16,081 nt of DNA, taken from contig JAPKAJ010000021.1 of the NCBI GenBank assembly GCA_028825345.1, forward strand, positions 1 to 16,081, given 5' to 3'. This DNA comes from Arenicellales bacterium. GTDB lineage: Bacteria; Pseudomonadota; Gammaproteobacteria; Arenicellales; UBA868. Position numbers and translations under genes: made by a program. Positions 1-6,949 of the stretch are shown here, in pieces; the stretch's first letter is position 1, and every line of letters starts with the position of its first letter. The notes under the pieces are model-generated. The model worked only from the letters and a program-made list of their open reading frames with translations. It was not told the DNA's origin and ran no database searches.

Positions 1-217
1 CCCCAAGGTGGTTGGGCCGTCGAAACTGACACTCGCTGTTTACCAGTGGGACTCCAGCAGACCACTCCTCATGCAATTTCCCAAATGGACAGCCAAGAGC
101 CTCATCGAACCACCGTTCAACCACCTCGTTAAACATCTCGAAATACCGAGGGTAAAAAACAATGCGGGCGTAATCGATATGCCGAAAGCCCACGGTAATA
201 CTGGTCGTGAATACCAC
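1..217 (-). CDS. acyl-CoA thioesterase, 4-hydroxybenzoyl-CoA thioesterase type (partial, runs off left edge)
   Basis: The leftward frame from a GTG at 217 encodes the first 72 residues of a hotdog-fold thioesterase. I read the motif HIDYARIVFYPRYF followed by EVVERWFDE. In the 4-hydroxybenzoyl-CoA thioesterase family, the Asp of this H/G-x-D-x-x-x-x-VFYPxYF segment is the catalytic residue, and it is present. There is no ATG in frame; the upstream frame closes with TGA at about 254. GTG at 217 is preceded by GGGA at a workable distance. The gene diverges from the tetR-boxC-boxB operon. In box clusters such thioesterases are thought to release CoA from stalled or dead-end aromatic CoA esters; that role is inferred from context. 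The C-terminal half is outside the window. Confidence 0.85.
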   Translation of the reverse strand, partial: MVFTTSITVGFRHIDYARIVFYPRYFEMFNEVVERWFDEALGCPFGKLHEEWSAGVPLVNSECQFRRPNHLG

Positions 218-240
218 GTTATTTTCCCGAAAAAAAGTCG

Positions 241-268
241 ATTCTAGCAGTCATTTTTTGACACGCAA
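241..268 (-). promoter_or_regulatory. putative promoter of the thioesterase gene
   Basis: Read leftward, TTGCGT (268-263) and TAGAAT (246-241) are separated by 16 bases. The -10 matches the sigma70 consensus at 5 of 6 positions; the -35 is weak (3 of 6). The expected start, near 234, would give a leader of about 17 bases ending at the GTG at 217 and containing GGGA. Confidence 0.45.
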
Positions 269-434
269 CGGCCATAACATTTGACTAAGTGGCCAACTCA
301 TAACGGGTTCACGACCTGTGGAATCTTGTAGCGAAAAATTTCTTGTCAACGAGTCAGGTCAAATCCTTGCCACTACTTGGGCTCACGCTAATTTCCCGCG
401 AAACCCCAAGCAAAAGACATACAGCATGTTTGGT

Positions 435-463
435 TTGCACCACTACGATAGAATCTTTAAAAT
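435..463 (+). promoter_or_regulatory. putative promoter of tetR-boxC-boxB
   Basis: TTGCAC (435-440) and TAAAAT (458-463) are 17 bases apart. The -10 matches TATAAT at 5 of 6; the -35 keeps only TTG. The predicted start near 470 falls in the middle of the palindrome at 462-479, so a bound repressor would cover the start site. The leader to the first ATG would be only about 8 to 14 bases. Confidence 0.45.
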
Positions 464-479
464 ACCGACCAGTCGGTAT
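462..479. promoter_or_regulatory. TetR-type operator palindrome
   Basis: ATACCGAC-CA-GTCGGTAT is a perfect 8-bp inverted repeat with a 2-bp centre. The core ACCGAC/GTCGGT has the size and base pattern common for TetR/AcrR-family operators. It overlaps the predicted -10, the start site and the ATG at 478 of the adjacent TetR gene, so self-repression is the natural reading. I found no second copy in the intergenic region 218-477. Confidence 0.8.
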
Positions 480-1104
480 GCTTATGAAACAAGAATCCAC
501 TTTGCATCGCACAGCTATTCGAATCCTTGAGATCGCGCGTGAGCTGTTTCTAGCCCACAGTTATGCAGATGTAACCATGGACCAGATTGCTGCAGCATCC
601 AGCGTTACTAAAGGCGGCCTATATCATCACTTTGCAGGCAAGGAAGCACTGTACCTGGTAATGATGCAGGCTGACCTGTCAGAAAAACACCAGCTATTCA
701 ACAAAGCAGTGGTTATGGAGGGTTCCTGCCGTCAGCGCCTTGAAGCGCTGGCCCACTCGTTTCTGGCTTTACCGGCCCAACAAAGGCGCCTCGCCGGGCT
801 GATCCGCCGAGACATAAACACGCTCAGCGAAGAAGCACGGCAACAGTTGATTCATTGCTACCAGAGCGCCCTACCCGACCAGGTGCGCTCGATTATTCAA
901 CACGGTATCCGCGCCGGGGAATTGCGTCCGATCGATGCACGCCTGGCGTCATTTTGTTTTATTAGTTTGGTCGAGCATTGTGTCAGCCACCACGGTGAGC
1001 GCGTATTGCCAACCAAGGTACAAAAAATCGCGTTTGTTCTGGATCTGTTTTTCACCGGTGCATCGGATAAGACCCAGATTACTGTTGATCAGGAAACATC
1101 ATAA
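478..1104 (+). CDS. TetR/AcrR-family transcriptional regulator, likely of the box operon
   Basis: A protein of about 208 residues, normal for TetR regulators. Residues about 10-55 form the DNA-binding domain, with the helix-turn-helix TMDQIAAASSVTKGGLYHHF at about 33-52; the KGGLYHHF end is typical of the family. The remaining all-helical part would bind the ligand and dimerise. The frame is open further upstream, to a TTG at 343, but that extension does not look like protein. I prefer ATG 478 (or ATG 484), which starts just before the helical domain. No good ribosome binding site precedes either ATG, consistent with a near-leaderless transcript. The stop is 2 bases before boxC, so the genes are surely co-transcribed. 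The known box regulator BoxR is of a different (XRE/shikimate-kinase-like) type. The ligand is probably an aromatic CoA ester, by inference. Confidence 0.88.
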   Translation: MLMKQESTLHRTAIRILEIARELFLAHSYADVTMDQIAAASSVTKGGLYHHFAGKEALYLVMMQADLSEKHQLFNKAVVMEGSCRQRLEALAHSFLALPAQQRRLAGLIRRDINTLSEEARQQLIHCYQSALPDQVRSIIQHGIRAGELRPIDARLASFCFISLVEHCVSHHGERVLPTKVQKIAFVLDLFFTGASDKTQITVDQETS

Positions 1105-1106
1105 CG

Positions 1107-2756
1107 ATGCAAATAAACTTTGAAACTGACCCATCGCGCTACCGTCACTGGCGCATTGAAATCGATGATACGGTTGCTCAGTTAATCCTCGACGTCACCG
1201 AGGATGCCGGCTTGTTTTCCGGTTACGATCTGAAACTGAATTCTTACGATCTTGGTGTTGATATCGAACTGCATGATGCGGTGCAACGGTTGCGCTTTGA
1301 GCATCCCGAGGTACAAATAGTCGTACTGCGCTCCGGAAAAGAACGGGTTTTTTGTGCCGGGGCCAACATCCGCATGCTCGCAGGCGCCGAGCATGGGTAC
1401 AAAATAAATTTCTGTAAATTTACCAACGAGACCCGAAACGCCATAGAAGAGGCGGGCCGCGAATCCGGGCAAAAATACATCAGCGTAATCGAAGGCATTT
1501 GCGCAGGTGGCGGATACGAACTGGCACTGGCTACTGACTATATTATGCTGGTAGACGATGGTTCAGCGGCAGTTTCGCTCCCTGAGGTTCCACTGCTCGC
1601 CGTCTTGCCAGGAACCGGAGGGTTGACCCGGCTGACCGATAAGCGCCGGGTCCGCCGTGACCGGGCAGATGTTTTCACCACCCTGACGGAAGGTTTTAAA
1701 GGGCCTCGGGCTGTTGAGTGGGGTCTGGTTGACCAAGCGGTAGCCGCATCAGACCTGGATAGCGCCGTCACCGACGTGGTGCAGCAACTGGCAACGCAAA
1801 CCGAACCCAGACCCGCCACCACGGGTATTACCCTGTTACCGTTGCAACGAACCATCGAACCCGACAGTCTGCGCTACAGCACCTTGACAGCAACTGTGGA
1901 TCGAGCAGGCGCCACTGCAACGATAATGCTGCATGGGCCAGACATTCCGGCACCAGACACGGCTGATGCGCTGATCACACAAGGCGATCAGGCCTGGTTA
2001 CTGCGTTGCGCCCGAGAGCTCGATGATTGTCTGCTTCATTTCCGCTTTAATGAACCCGAGATCGGAGTACTGGTATTTCGCAGCACTGGACAAACAGAAC
2101 AAGTACTGTCGCATGACCGTTTTCTTAGAAAGCACTCCAATCATTGGCTAACATCTGAGATTCGCCTGTACTGGAAGCGGGTATTGAAACGGCTCGACCT
2201 GACTGGGCGCTCACTGGTCGCTCTGGTAAACCCAGGTAGCTGCTTTGCGGGACTGCTGGCGGAAATCGTTCTGGCCTGCGATCGCAGCTATATCATGGCC
2301 GATGAGGATGGTGAATACCCACAACCCGCGACCCTATGCATTACTGAAACGAATTTTCAGTTACTGCCGATGAGTAATGACCTGACCCGTCTTCAGACCC
2401 GTTTTTTAGGCAATGATGATGCACTTAAGAGGATTCAACTCTATCTAGAACAGCTGATCGATGCCAAGAAGTGCGAGGATCTGGGTCTGGTCACCTTCGC
2501 TCTGGACGAGTCCGACTGGGAAGACGAGATCCGAATTTTTCTCGAAGAACGCGCCGCTTTCTCGCCGGATGCCCTAACCGCCATGGAAGCCAATCTTCGC
2601 TTCGCCGGGCCAGAAACCATGGAAACAAAGATCTTCGGACGCTTAAGCGCCTGGCAGAACTGGGTTTTTCAACGGCCCAACGCCGCAGGGGAAAGCGGCG
2701 CTCTGCGCCGCTACGGCAGCGGTCAAAAAGGCTTTTTCGACAAGGCGCGGACTTAA
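1107..2756 (+). CDS. boxC: 2,3-epoxybenzoyl-CoA dihydrolase (benzoyl-CoA-dihydrodiol lyase)
   Basis: The 549-residue length fits BoxC (about 550), which is roughly twice a normal crotonase. BoxC hydrolytically opens the ring of 2,3-epoxybenzoyl-CoA, giving 3,4-dehydroadipyl-CoA semialdehyde and formate, in the cytoplasm. The N-terminal half carries the crotonase signature: VFCAGANI (about 81-88, first oxyanion-hole strand), INFCKFTNETR (about 100-110, with Cys103), EGICAGGGYELA (about 129-140) and SLPEV (Glu160). From memory of the family, the Cys and the Glu of SLPEV belong to the active site. The C-terminal half is a diverged second crotonase-like domain ending in RRYGSGQKGFFDKA. AGGAA lies 11 bases before the ATG. 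The gene follows tetR by 2 bases and precedes boxB by 41 bases, or 26 if boxB starts at 2783. Confidence 0.95.
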   Translation: MQINFETDPSRYRHWRIEIDDTVAQLILDVTEDAGLFSGYDLKLNSYDLGVDIELHDAVQRLRFEHPEVQIVVLRSGKERVFCAGANIRMLAGAEHGYKINFCKFTNETRNAIEEAGRESGQKYISVIEGICAGGGYELALATDYIMLVDDGSAAVSLPEVPLLAVLPGTGGLTRLTDKRRVRRDRADVFTTLTEGFKGPRAVEWGLVDQAVAASDLDSAVTDVVQQLATQTEPRPATTGITLLPLQRTIEPDSLRYSTLTATVDRAGATATIMLHGPDIPAPDTADALITQGDQAWLLRCARELDDCLLHFRFNEPEIGVLVFRSTGQTEQVLSHDRFLRKHSNHWLTSEIRLYWKRVLKRLDLTGRSLVALVNPGSCFAGLLAEIVLACDRSYIMADEDGEYPQPATLCITETNFQLLPMSNDLTRLQTRFLGNDDALKRIQLYLEQLIDAKKCEDLGLVTFALDESDWEDEIRIFLEERAAFSPDALTAMEANLRFAGPETMETKIFGRLSAWQNWVFQRPNAAGESGALRRYGSGQKGFFDKART

Positions 2757-2797
2757 TCTGATGACCCCCTGTAAATACCCTGATGGAGACCGTCGCG

Positions 2798-4246
2798 ATG
2801 AGTGAATCCAGCCACGTAGCCTACGACACTATTATTCCGAACAACGTAGGGCTCGCCTCTGATCGCAAAGTGCTAAAGGCACTAGAAAAATGGCATCCTG
2901 AATTTCTGGCCTGGTGGAAATCAATGGGGCCAGATGGATTTCAAGAATCTCCTGTGTATCTGCGCACCGCAATCAGCGTTGAGCGTGAAGGCTGGGCCCA
3001 ATTCGGTTATGTCAAAATGCCAGAGTATCGCTGGGGTATCCTGCTGGCACCGCAGGTAGAAAACCGCACAATTGGATTCGGTGAATATCAAGGAGAACCG
3101 GTTTGGCAAGAGGTGCCAGGCGAGTACCGCGCACTGTTGCGCCGCCTGATTGTAATCCAGGGTGATACCGAACCGGCATCGGTAGAACAGCAAAGGTTCC
3201 TGGGAAAAACCGCACCTTCTCTATACGACATGCGCAATGCCTTCCAGGTAAACGTCGAGGAGGCTCGACATCTCTGGGCTATGGTGTACCTGCTGCAAAA
3301 GTATTTTGGCCGCGATGGCCGTGAAGAGGCGCAGGAACTTCTGCGCCGTCGATCGGGAGATCCTGATGCGCCACGACTGCTGGGGGCCTTCAATGAAGAA
3401 ACACCAGATTGGCTTTCCTTCTTCATGTTCACCTTTTTTACCGACCGTGACGGCAAAATGCAGCTCGAAAGTCTGGCTCAATCCGGATTTGATCCGCTGT
3501 CGCGCACCACCCGGTTTATGTTGACCGAGGAAGCCCATCATATGTACGTGGGCCAAAGCGGTATCGCCCGGGTTCTCCAACGCACCTGCCAGATCATGGC
3601 AAAGAACCAGATAGACGACCCATTTCGGATAGATGAAATCAGAGAGTTAGGCGCGATTGACCTGCCTCTGATACAGCGTAAAGTGAACTTTCACTTCTCA
3701 GTTTCGCTTGATCTGTTCGGCTCTGAGATATCGACCAACGCCGCCAACTTTTTTGACGCCGGCCTTAAGGGGCGCTACAAGGAACTCGATATCGATGATG
3801 ACCATCGGCTGGTCGATGGCCTGTATCCGGTACTCAAAGTTATAGATGGGCGTATTCAAAGCGTTGACTCGCCAGCATTACCCGCTCTTAACATGCGCCT
3901 GCGGGACGACTATGTGCGCGAATGCGCTCGTGGAGTCGAAAGATGGAACCTGGTGATGGCCAAAGCCGGCATAGAGTTCAAGCTGAAACTGCCGCACGTT
4001 GCTTTTAATCGGGCAATCGGTGAATTTTCCTCAGTCGAGGCCTCGCCAGAGGGTCATCTTATGCAACAAAAAAAGTGGCAACAACAACACGACCACTACC
4101 TACCCACCACGGAGGACGCTGACTTCTTGCAATCTTTAATGCAACCGCTGCATCAACCTGGCCAATACGCATCATGGATCGCACCGCCGACCCGCTCAAT
4201 CGACAACCTGCCCAACGATTTCGAGTACGTCAGGATCCCGGGATAA
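2798..4246 (+). CDS. boxB: benzoyl-CoA 2,3-epoxidase, oxygenase component
   Basis: At 482 residues it matches BoxB (about 475) along its length. BoxB is a class I diiron enzyme that uses O2 and electrons from the reductase BoxA to epoxidise benzoyl-CoA. All expected iron ligands are visible: Glu125 (QGDTEPAS), Glu155 and His158 (VNVEEARHLW), Asp216 (FFTDRDG), Glu245 and His248 (LTEEAHHMY). These match positions I recall for the Azoarcus enzyme with a constant shift of five. Other landmarks are GYVKMPEYRWGI, WQEVPGEYR and the C-terminal NFEYVR. The frame also has an ATG at 2783, but that ATG overlaps the GGAGA that best serves as ribosome binding site for the ATG at 2798, so I take 2798. BoxA is not in the window. 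Confidence 0.96.
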   Translation: MSESSHVAYDTIIPNNVGLASDRKVLKALEKWHPEFLAWWKSMGPDGFQESPVYLRTAISVEREGWAQFGYVKMPEYRWGILLAPQVENRTIGFGEYQGEPVWQEVPGEYRALLRRLIVIQGDTEPASVEQQRFLGKTAPSLYDMRNAFQVNVEEARHLWAMVYLLQKYFGRDGREEAQELLRRRSGDPDAPRLLGAFNEETPDWLSFFMFTFFTDRDGKMQLESLAQSGFDPLSRTTRFMLTEEAHHMYVGQSGIARVLQRTCQIMAKNQIDDPFRIDEIRELGAIDLPLIQRKVNFHFSVSLDLFGSEISTNAANFFDAGLKGRYKELDIDDDHRLVDGLYPVLKVIDGRIQSVDSPALPALNMRLRDDYVRECARGVERWNLVMAKAGIEFKLKLPHVAFNRAIGEFSSVEASPEGHLMQQKKWQQQHDHYLPTTEDADFLQSLMQPLHQPGQYASWIAPPTRSIDNLPNDFEYVRIPG

Positions 4247-4369
4247 ACTGCTGGTAACTAGCGTTTTACCTGGGTCTACAGAGTCCGGTATGGTGGAGAC
4301 CTCGCGGTACTTCTTGGTGCTCGATAAAACGATTGCGCGACAATAATTGGACTTAGAGGAACTGACGCA

Positions 4370-5626
4370 ATGGATCAGGCAAAGGAAGCTGCGAAAATAG
4401 TCGTCATCGGTGCCGGTATGGTCGGCGTCTGCTGTGCTTTGTATCTCCAACGTGCAGGTCACCGGGTCATACTGGTGGATGCCAACGAACCGGGTAGTGG
4501 CGCCAGTTACGGCAATGCAGCTACCTTTGCCAGTTACGCCTGCATTCCCGTTAATCACCCTAAGCTACTTACAGCTCTCCCAGCCCTGCTGTGGGGATCT
4601 GCCAGACCGCTATCCATTTCTTTAACCTATATGCCGACGATGCTGCCCTGGCTGCTCTCGTTTTTACGTCACTGCCGGCGCACTGAGGTCAACCACATCA
4701 TCAGGGCGCTGGGTGTTCTGCTAGCGCATGCCGAGGATGCGGCAATGACTCTGTTTCGCAGTGCTGATGCACTCAATCTGATCCGGCGCAACGGTACCAT
4801 CTACCTTTATTCAAGCGAAAGAAGCTTAGCTGGCGCACAGGATGACATTAAACGACGGCGTCGGCAGGGTGTCGCAATCACAGAACTTGATATCAGTGAC
4901 ATTCAGGACCTTGAGCCCCAATTGGCCTCGGTATTCGCTGGAGGCATTCTCTACGATGACGGTTTTCAACTGCTGGACCCGCAACAAATCATCTTGAAAA
5001 TGGTTGAGAAATTCGCGGCCGATGGTGGCCAAGTACTGCGTGAGAAAGTGACCTCTCTGGCCCGCAATGACTCGGGTGATATACAGGTCATCGGCGGCTC
5101 AAGGTCGATCAGCGCCCGACAAGTAGTGCTGGCAGCCGGCGCGCGATCACAAACTATTCGCAGTGGACTCATCGACCCGCTGCCGCTGGATACCGAAAGA
5201 GGCTATCACGTGATGTTTCCAGATAGCGCTACATTGCTGAACCGACCGGTTGGGCTGGCAGATGCCGGCCTTTATCTGTCGCCACTTAACTTAGGTCTGC
5301 GGGCGGCAGGAACCGTTGAGCTTGCCGGCCTGAACGCCCCACCAAACCCGGCCCGGCTGGCCTACATTGAGCGATGGGTCCATCGTGTTCTACCTCAAGT
5401 TGGGCAACGCGGGGATACCTGGTTGGGTTTTCGACCTACTCTGCCCGACAGCCTGCCGGTGATCGGTCGTTCTTCACGGCATCCGGGGCTGATCTATGCG
5501 TTCGGCCACCACCATATCGGCATAACGCTCGGTGGCATTACTGGCAAACTCGTCCAGCAGATCATCGATGGACACCCACCCACCGTGGATCTTACGCCGT
5601 ACCGTCCAGAACGATTTGCGCGCTAG
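4370..5626 (+). CDS. FAD-dependent amino acid oxidoreductase (DAO family; D-amino acid dehydrogenase-like)
   Basis: A 418-residue flavoprotein. The N-terminal FAD-binding fold shows VVIGAGMVGVCCALYLQRAG (about 11-30), then VILVDANEPGSGAS with Asp37 at the end of the second strand, where the ribose of FAD is held. The C-terminal part shows WLGFRPTLPDSLPVIGR and IYAFGHHHIGITLGG, the typical DAO closing motif. Length and layout resemble DadA (about 430), which oxidises D-amino acids and passes electrons to the respiratory chain; glycine or sarcosine oxidase-like activity is equally possible. AGAGGA lies about 10 bases before the ATG. The 123-base gap from boxB shows no clear terminator or promoter, so read-through from the box operon is possible. 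The stop overlaps that of the convergent M20 gene. Substrate is unknown. Confidence 0.85.
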   Translation: MDQAKEAAKIVVIGAGMVGVCCALYLQRAGHRVILVDANEPGSGASYGNAATFASYACIPVNHPKLLTALPALLWGSARPLSISLTYMPTMLPWLLSFLRHCRRTEVNHIIRALGVLLAHAEDAAMTLFRSADALNLIRRNGTIYLYSSERSLAGAQDDIKRRRRQGVAITELDISDIQDLEPQLASVFAGGILYDDGFQLLDPQQIILKMVEKFAADGGQVLREKVTSLARNDSGDIQVIGGSRSISARQVVLAAGARSQTIRSGLIDPLPLDTERGYHVMFPDSATLLNRPVGLADAGLYLSPLNLGLRAAGTVELAGLNAPPNPARLAYIERWVHRVLPQVGQRGDTWLGFRPTLPDSLPVIGRSSRHPGLIYAFGHHHIGITLGGITGKLVQQIIDGHPPTVDLTPYRPERFAR

Positions 5627-6819
5627 GCCAACAGGTCAAATACGGCATGCAGGTACATCTGCGTTGCCCGGGTCAACTGCTCAATCTCGACGTACTCGTT
5701 AAGCGAGTGCGCCTGAACTAGAGAGCCGGGCCCACACACCACGGCAGGGCTGCCCAGATGAGGCGCATCAGTCGCCCCAGGGAAAGCCGAAGCCTGTGCC
5801 GGTGATCCCGTGAGTAATTGCGACGATTCGAGTAATGAGCGCACGACTGGGGAGTCCAGCGGAATATCATTGGCCGGGATATCCCAAGAGGGATCGCTAA
5901 TCTCGTAGCGAAACCCAGGGTCGTCTGCCTTCAAAGATTCCAGCCGCTTCTCGATATCCTGGCGTACGCTTTTTGCACTATCCCCTGGAAGCAGGCGACG
6001 ATCAATTTCAAGTTCACAAAAATCAGGTACTGCGCTAACGAGATCACCGCCGCGGATCACACCTGGACTGTAACGCCCATGACCACACAAGGGATGGGGC
6101 TCACGGGATGCGAGCTCTGCGTTGTAATCAGACAATGCCGTGACAACCCGGGCCATACGTTCAATCGCGTTTTCTCCGTGTTCAGGAATACTGGAGTGCA
6201 CCGCCTTACCAAAGGTACGGATAAACAGACCATGCTGCCCTTTATGTGCCGGGCACACAGCAAGGTCTGAGGGTTCGCCGATGATGCACTGGTCTGCCAT
6301 CGGGCCATTAAGGCCGATTTCACGGGAACCGATCATCTGCCATTCCTCGTCGGCGACCCCGCACAGCATTAATGTTCCCTGGAGTTGTACATCTGCCTCC
6401 TGCAACAAGCGTACCACTTCAAGATAACAAGCCAATCCCGCTTTCATGTCACAGGAGCCACGCCCGTAGATCCGACCGTCCGCCTCGCGTGCACAGTAGG
6501 CTTGTTCATAGCCCTCGGCCGGCACAGTATCTAGATGTCCACACAGCATCAGTGATGGCCGCTCGCCAATCCCTTGACGTGTGCCAAAGACATTGGGACG
6601 CCCGGGTGCCGCATCACGAGAAGAAACGGCCATACCGAGTTGGCTCATCTGCTCCAGGTAATACTCGCCAATCTCCTTTTCGCGATGGCCGGGGCGAGGC
6701 TCACCAGCCATTGGGTTCTCGCTTGGAATGGCAATCATTTCCTTGAGTCGATCTTTAATCGACTCGATCGATAACGATCCGGATAGACTATTCAACTGCT
6801 CGATGACCTGGTCCTTCAT
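5623..6819 (-). CDS. M20-family metallo-deacylase (ArgE/DapE type)
   Basis: A 398-residue zinc amidohydrolase related to acetylornithine deacetylase and succinyl-diaminopimelate desuccinylase. Metal and catalytic residues are all present: GHLDTVP (His95, catalytic Asp97), GRGSCDMKAG (Asp124, bridging), ADEEW (Glu158 base, Glu159 ligand), GEPSD (Glu182 ligand), and His371 in LVQAHSLNEY. Between them is the lid/dimerisation domain, with KAVHSSIPEHGENAIE. AGGGGA precedes the ATG by about 9 bases. The gene stands alone on its strand, not among arginine or lysine biosynthesis genes, so I avoid naming it argE. It most likely removes an acyl group from an N-acyl amino acid. It is convergent with the DAO gene and divergent from sohB. 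Confidence 0.85.
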   Translation of the reverse strand: MKDQVIEQLNSLSGSLSIESIKDRLKEMIAIPSENPMAGEPRPGHREKEIGEYYLEQMSQLGMAVSSRDAAPGRPNVFGTRQGIGERPSLMLCGHLDTVPAEGYEQAYCAREADGRIYGRGSCDMKAGLACYLEVVRLLQEADVQLQGTLMLCGVADEEWQMIGSREIGLNGPMADQCIIGEPSDLAVCPAHKGQHGLFIRTFGKAVHSSIPEHGENAIERMARVVTALSDYNAELASREPHPLCGHGRYSPGVIRGGDLVSAVPDFCELEIDRRLLPGDSAKSVRQDIEKRLESLKADDPGFRYEISDPSWDIPANDIPLDSPVVRSLLESSQLLTGSPAQASAFPGATDAPHLGSPAVVCGPGSLVQAHSLNEYVEIEQLTRATQMYLHAVFDLLA

Positions 6820-6846
6820 AAATCTTTCCCCTTGACTGTGCCTAGC

Positions 6847-6882
6847 GATATATCCCCAACAACAACAACCGGGGATGATATC
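6847..6882. repeat. imperfect inverted repeat with an (AAC)n loop in a divergent promoter region
   Basis: The left arm GATATATCCCC (6847-6857) and right arm GGGGATGATATC (6871-6882) are complementary over 11 bases with one extra G in the right arm. The 13-base loop consists of four AAC units plus C. It lies between the divergent M20 and sohB starts. It could act as an operator for both genes or as a hairpin in a leader. No U-tract follows on either strand, so I do not call it a terminator. Confidence 0.6.
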
Positions 6883-6908
6883 AACATACCACCAACACCC
6901 GGGGCCGG

Positions 6909-6917
6909 TGCTACACT
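6909..6917 (+). promoter_or_regulatory. putative extended -10 promoter of the sohB run
   Basis: TGC-TACACT is an extended -10 element (TGnTAnnnT) 32 bases before the sohB ATG. No good -35 is present 16 to 18 bases upstream, which extended -10 promoters can tolerate. Confidence 0.4.
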
Positions 6918-6949
6918 CGCCGTCCTTTCAACCTCACCTGGAGACTGGG

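Noticed and set aside
8..247. Plus-strand open frame of 79 codons at the left edge
   Set aside because: It is the antisense shadow of the thioesterase gene, whose minus-strand translation shows clear family motifs.
343..477. N-terminal extension of the TetR protein from a TTG at 343
   Set aside because: The extra 45 residues are not TetR-like, and the region contains the predicted promoter and operator.
2783..2797. Earlier ATG for boxB
   Set aside because: It overlaps the GGAGA that serves as ribosome binding site for the ATG at 2798, and BoxB homologues begin near the later start.
4247..4369. Terminator or promoter between boxB and the DAO gene
   Set aside because: Only a 5-bp GGTAA/TTACC pairing without a T run and no properly spaced -35/-10 pair were found.
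6875..6949. N-terminal extension of SohB
   Set aside because: It covers the inverted repeat and the extended -10; the ATG at 6950 has a ribosome binding site and leads straight into the membrane anchor.
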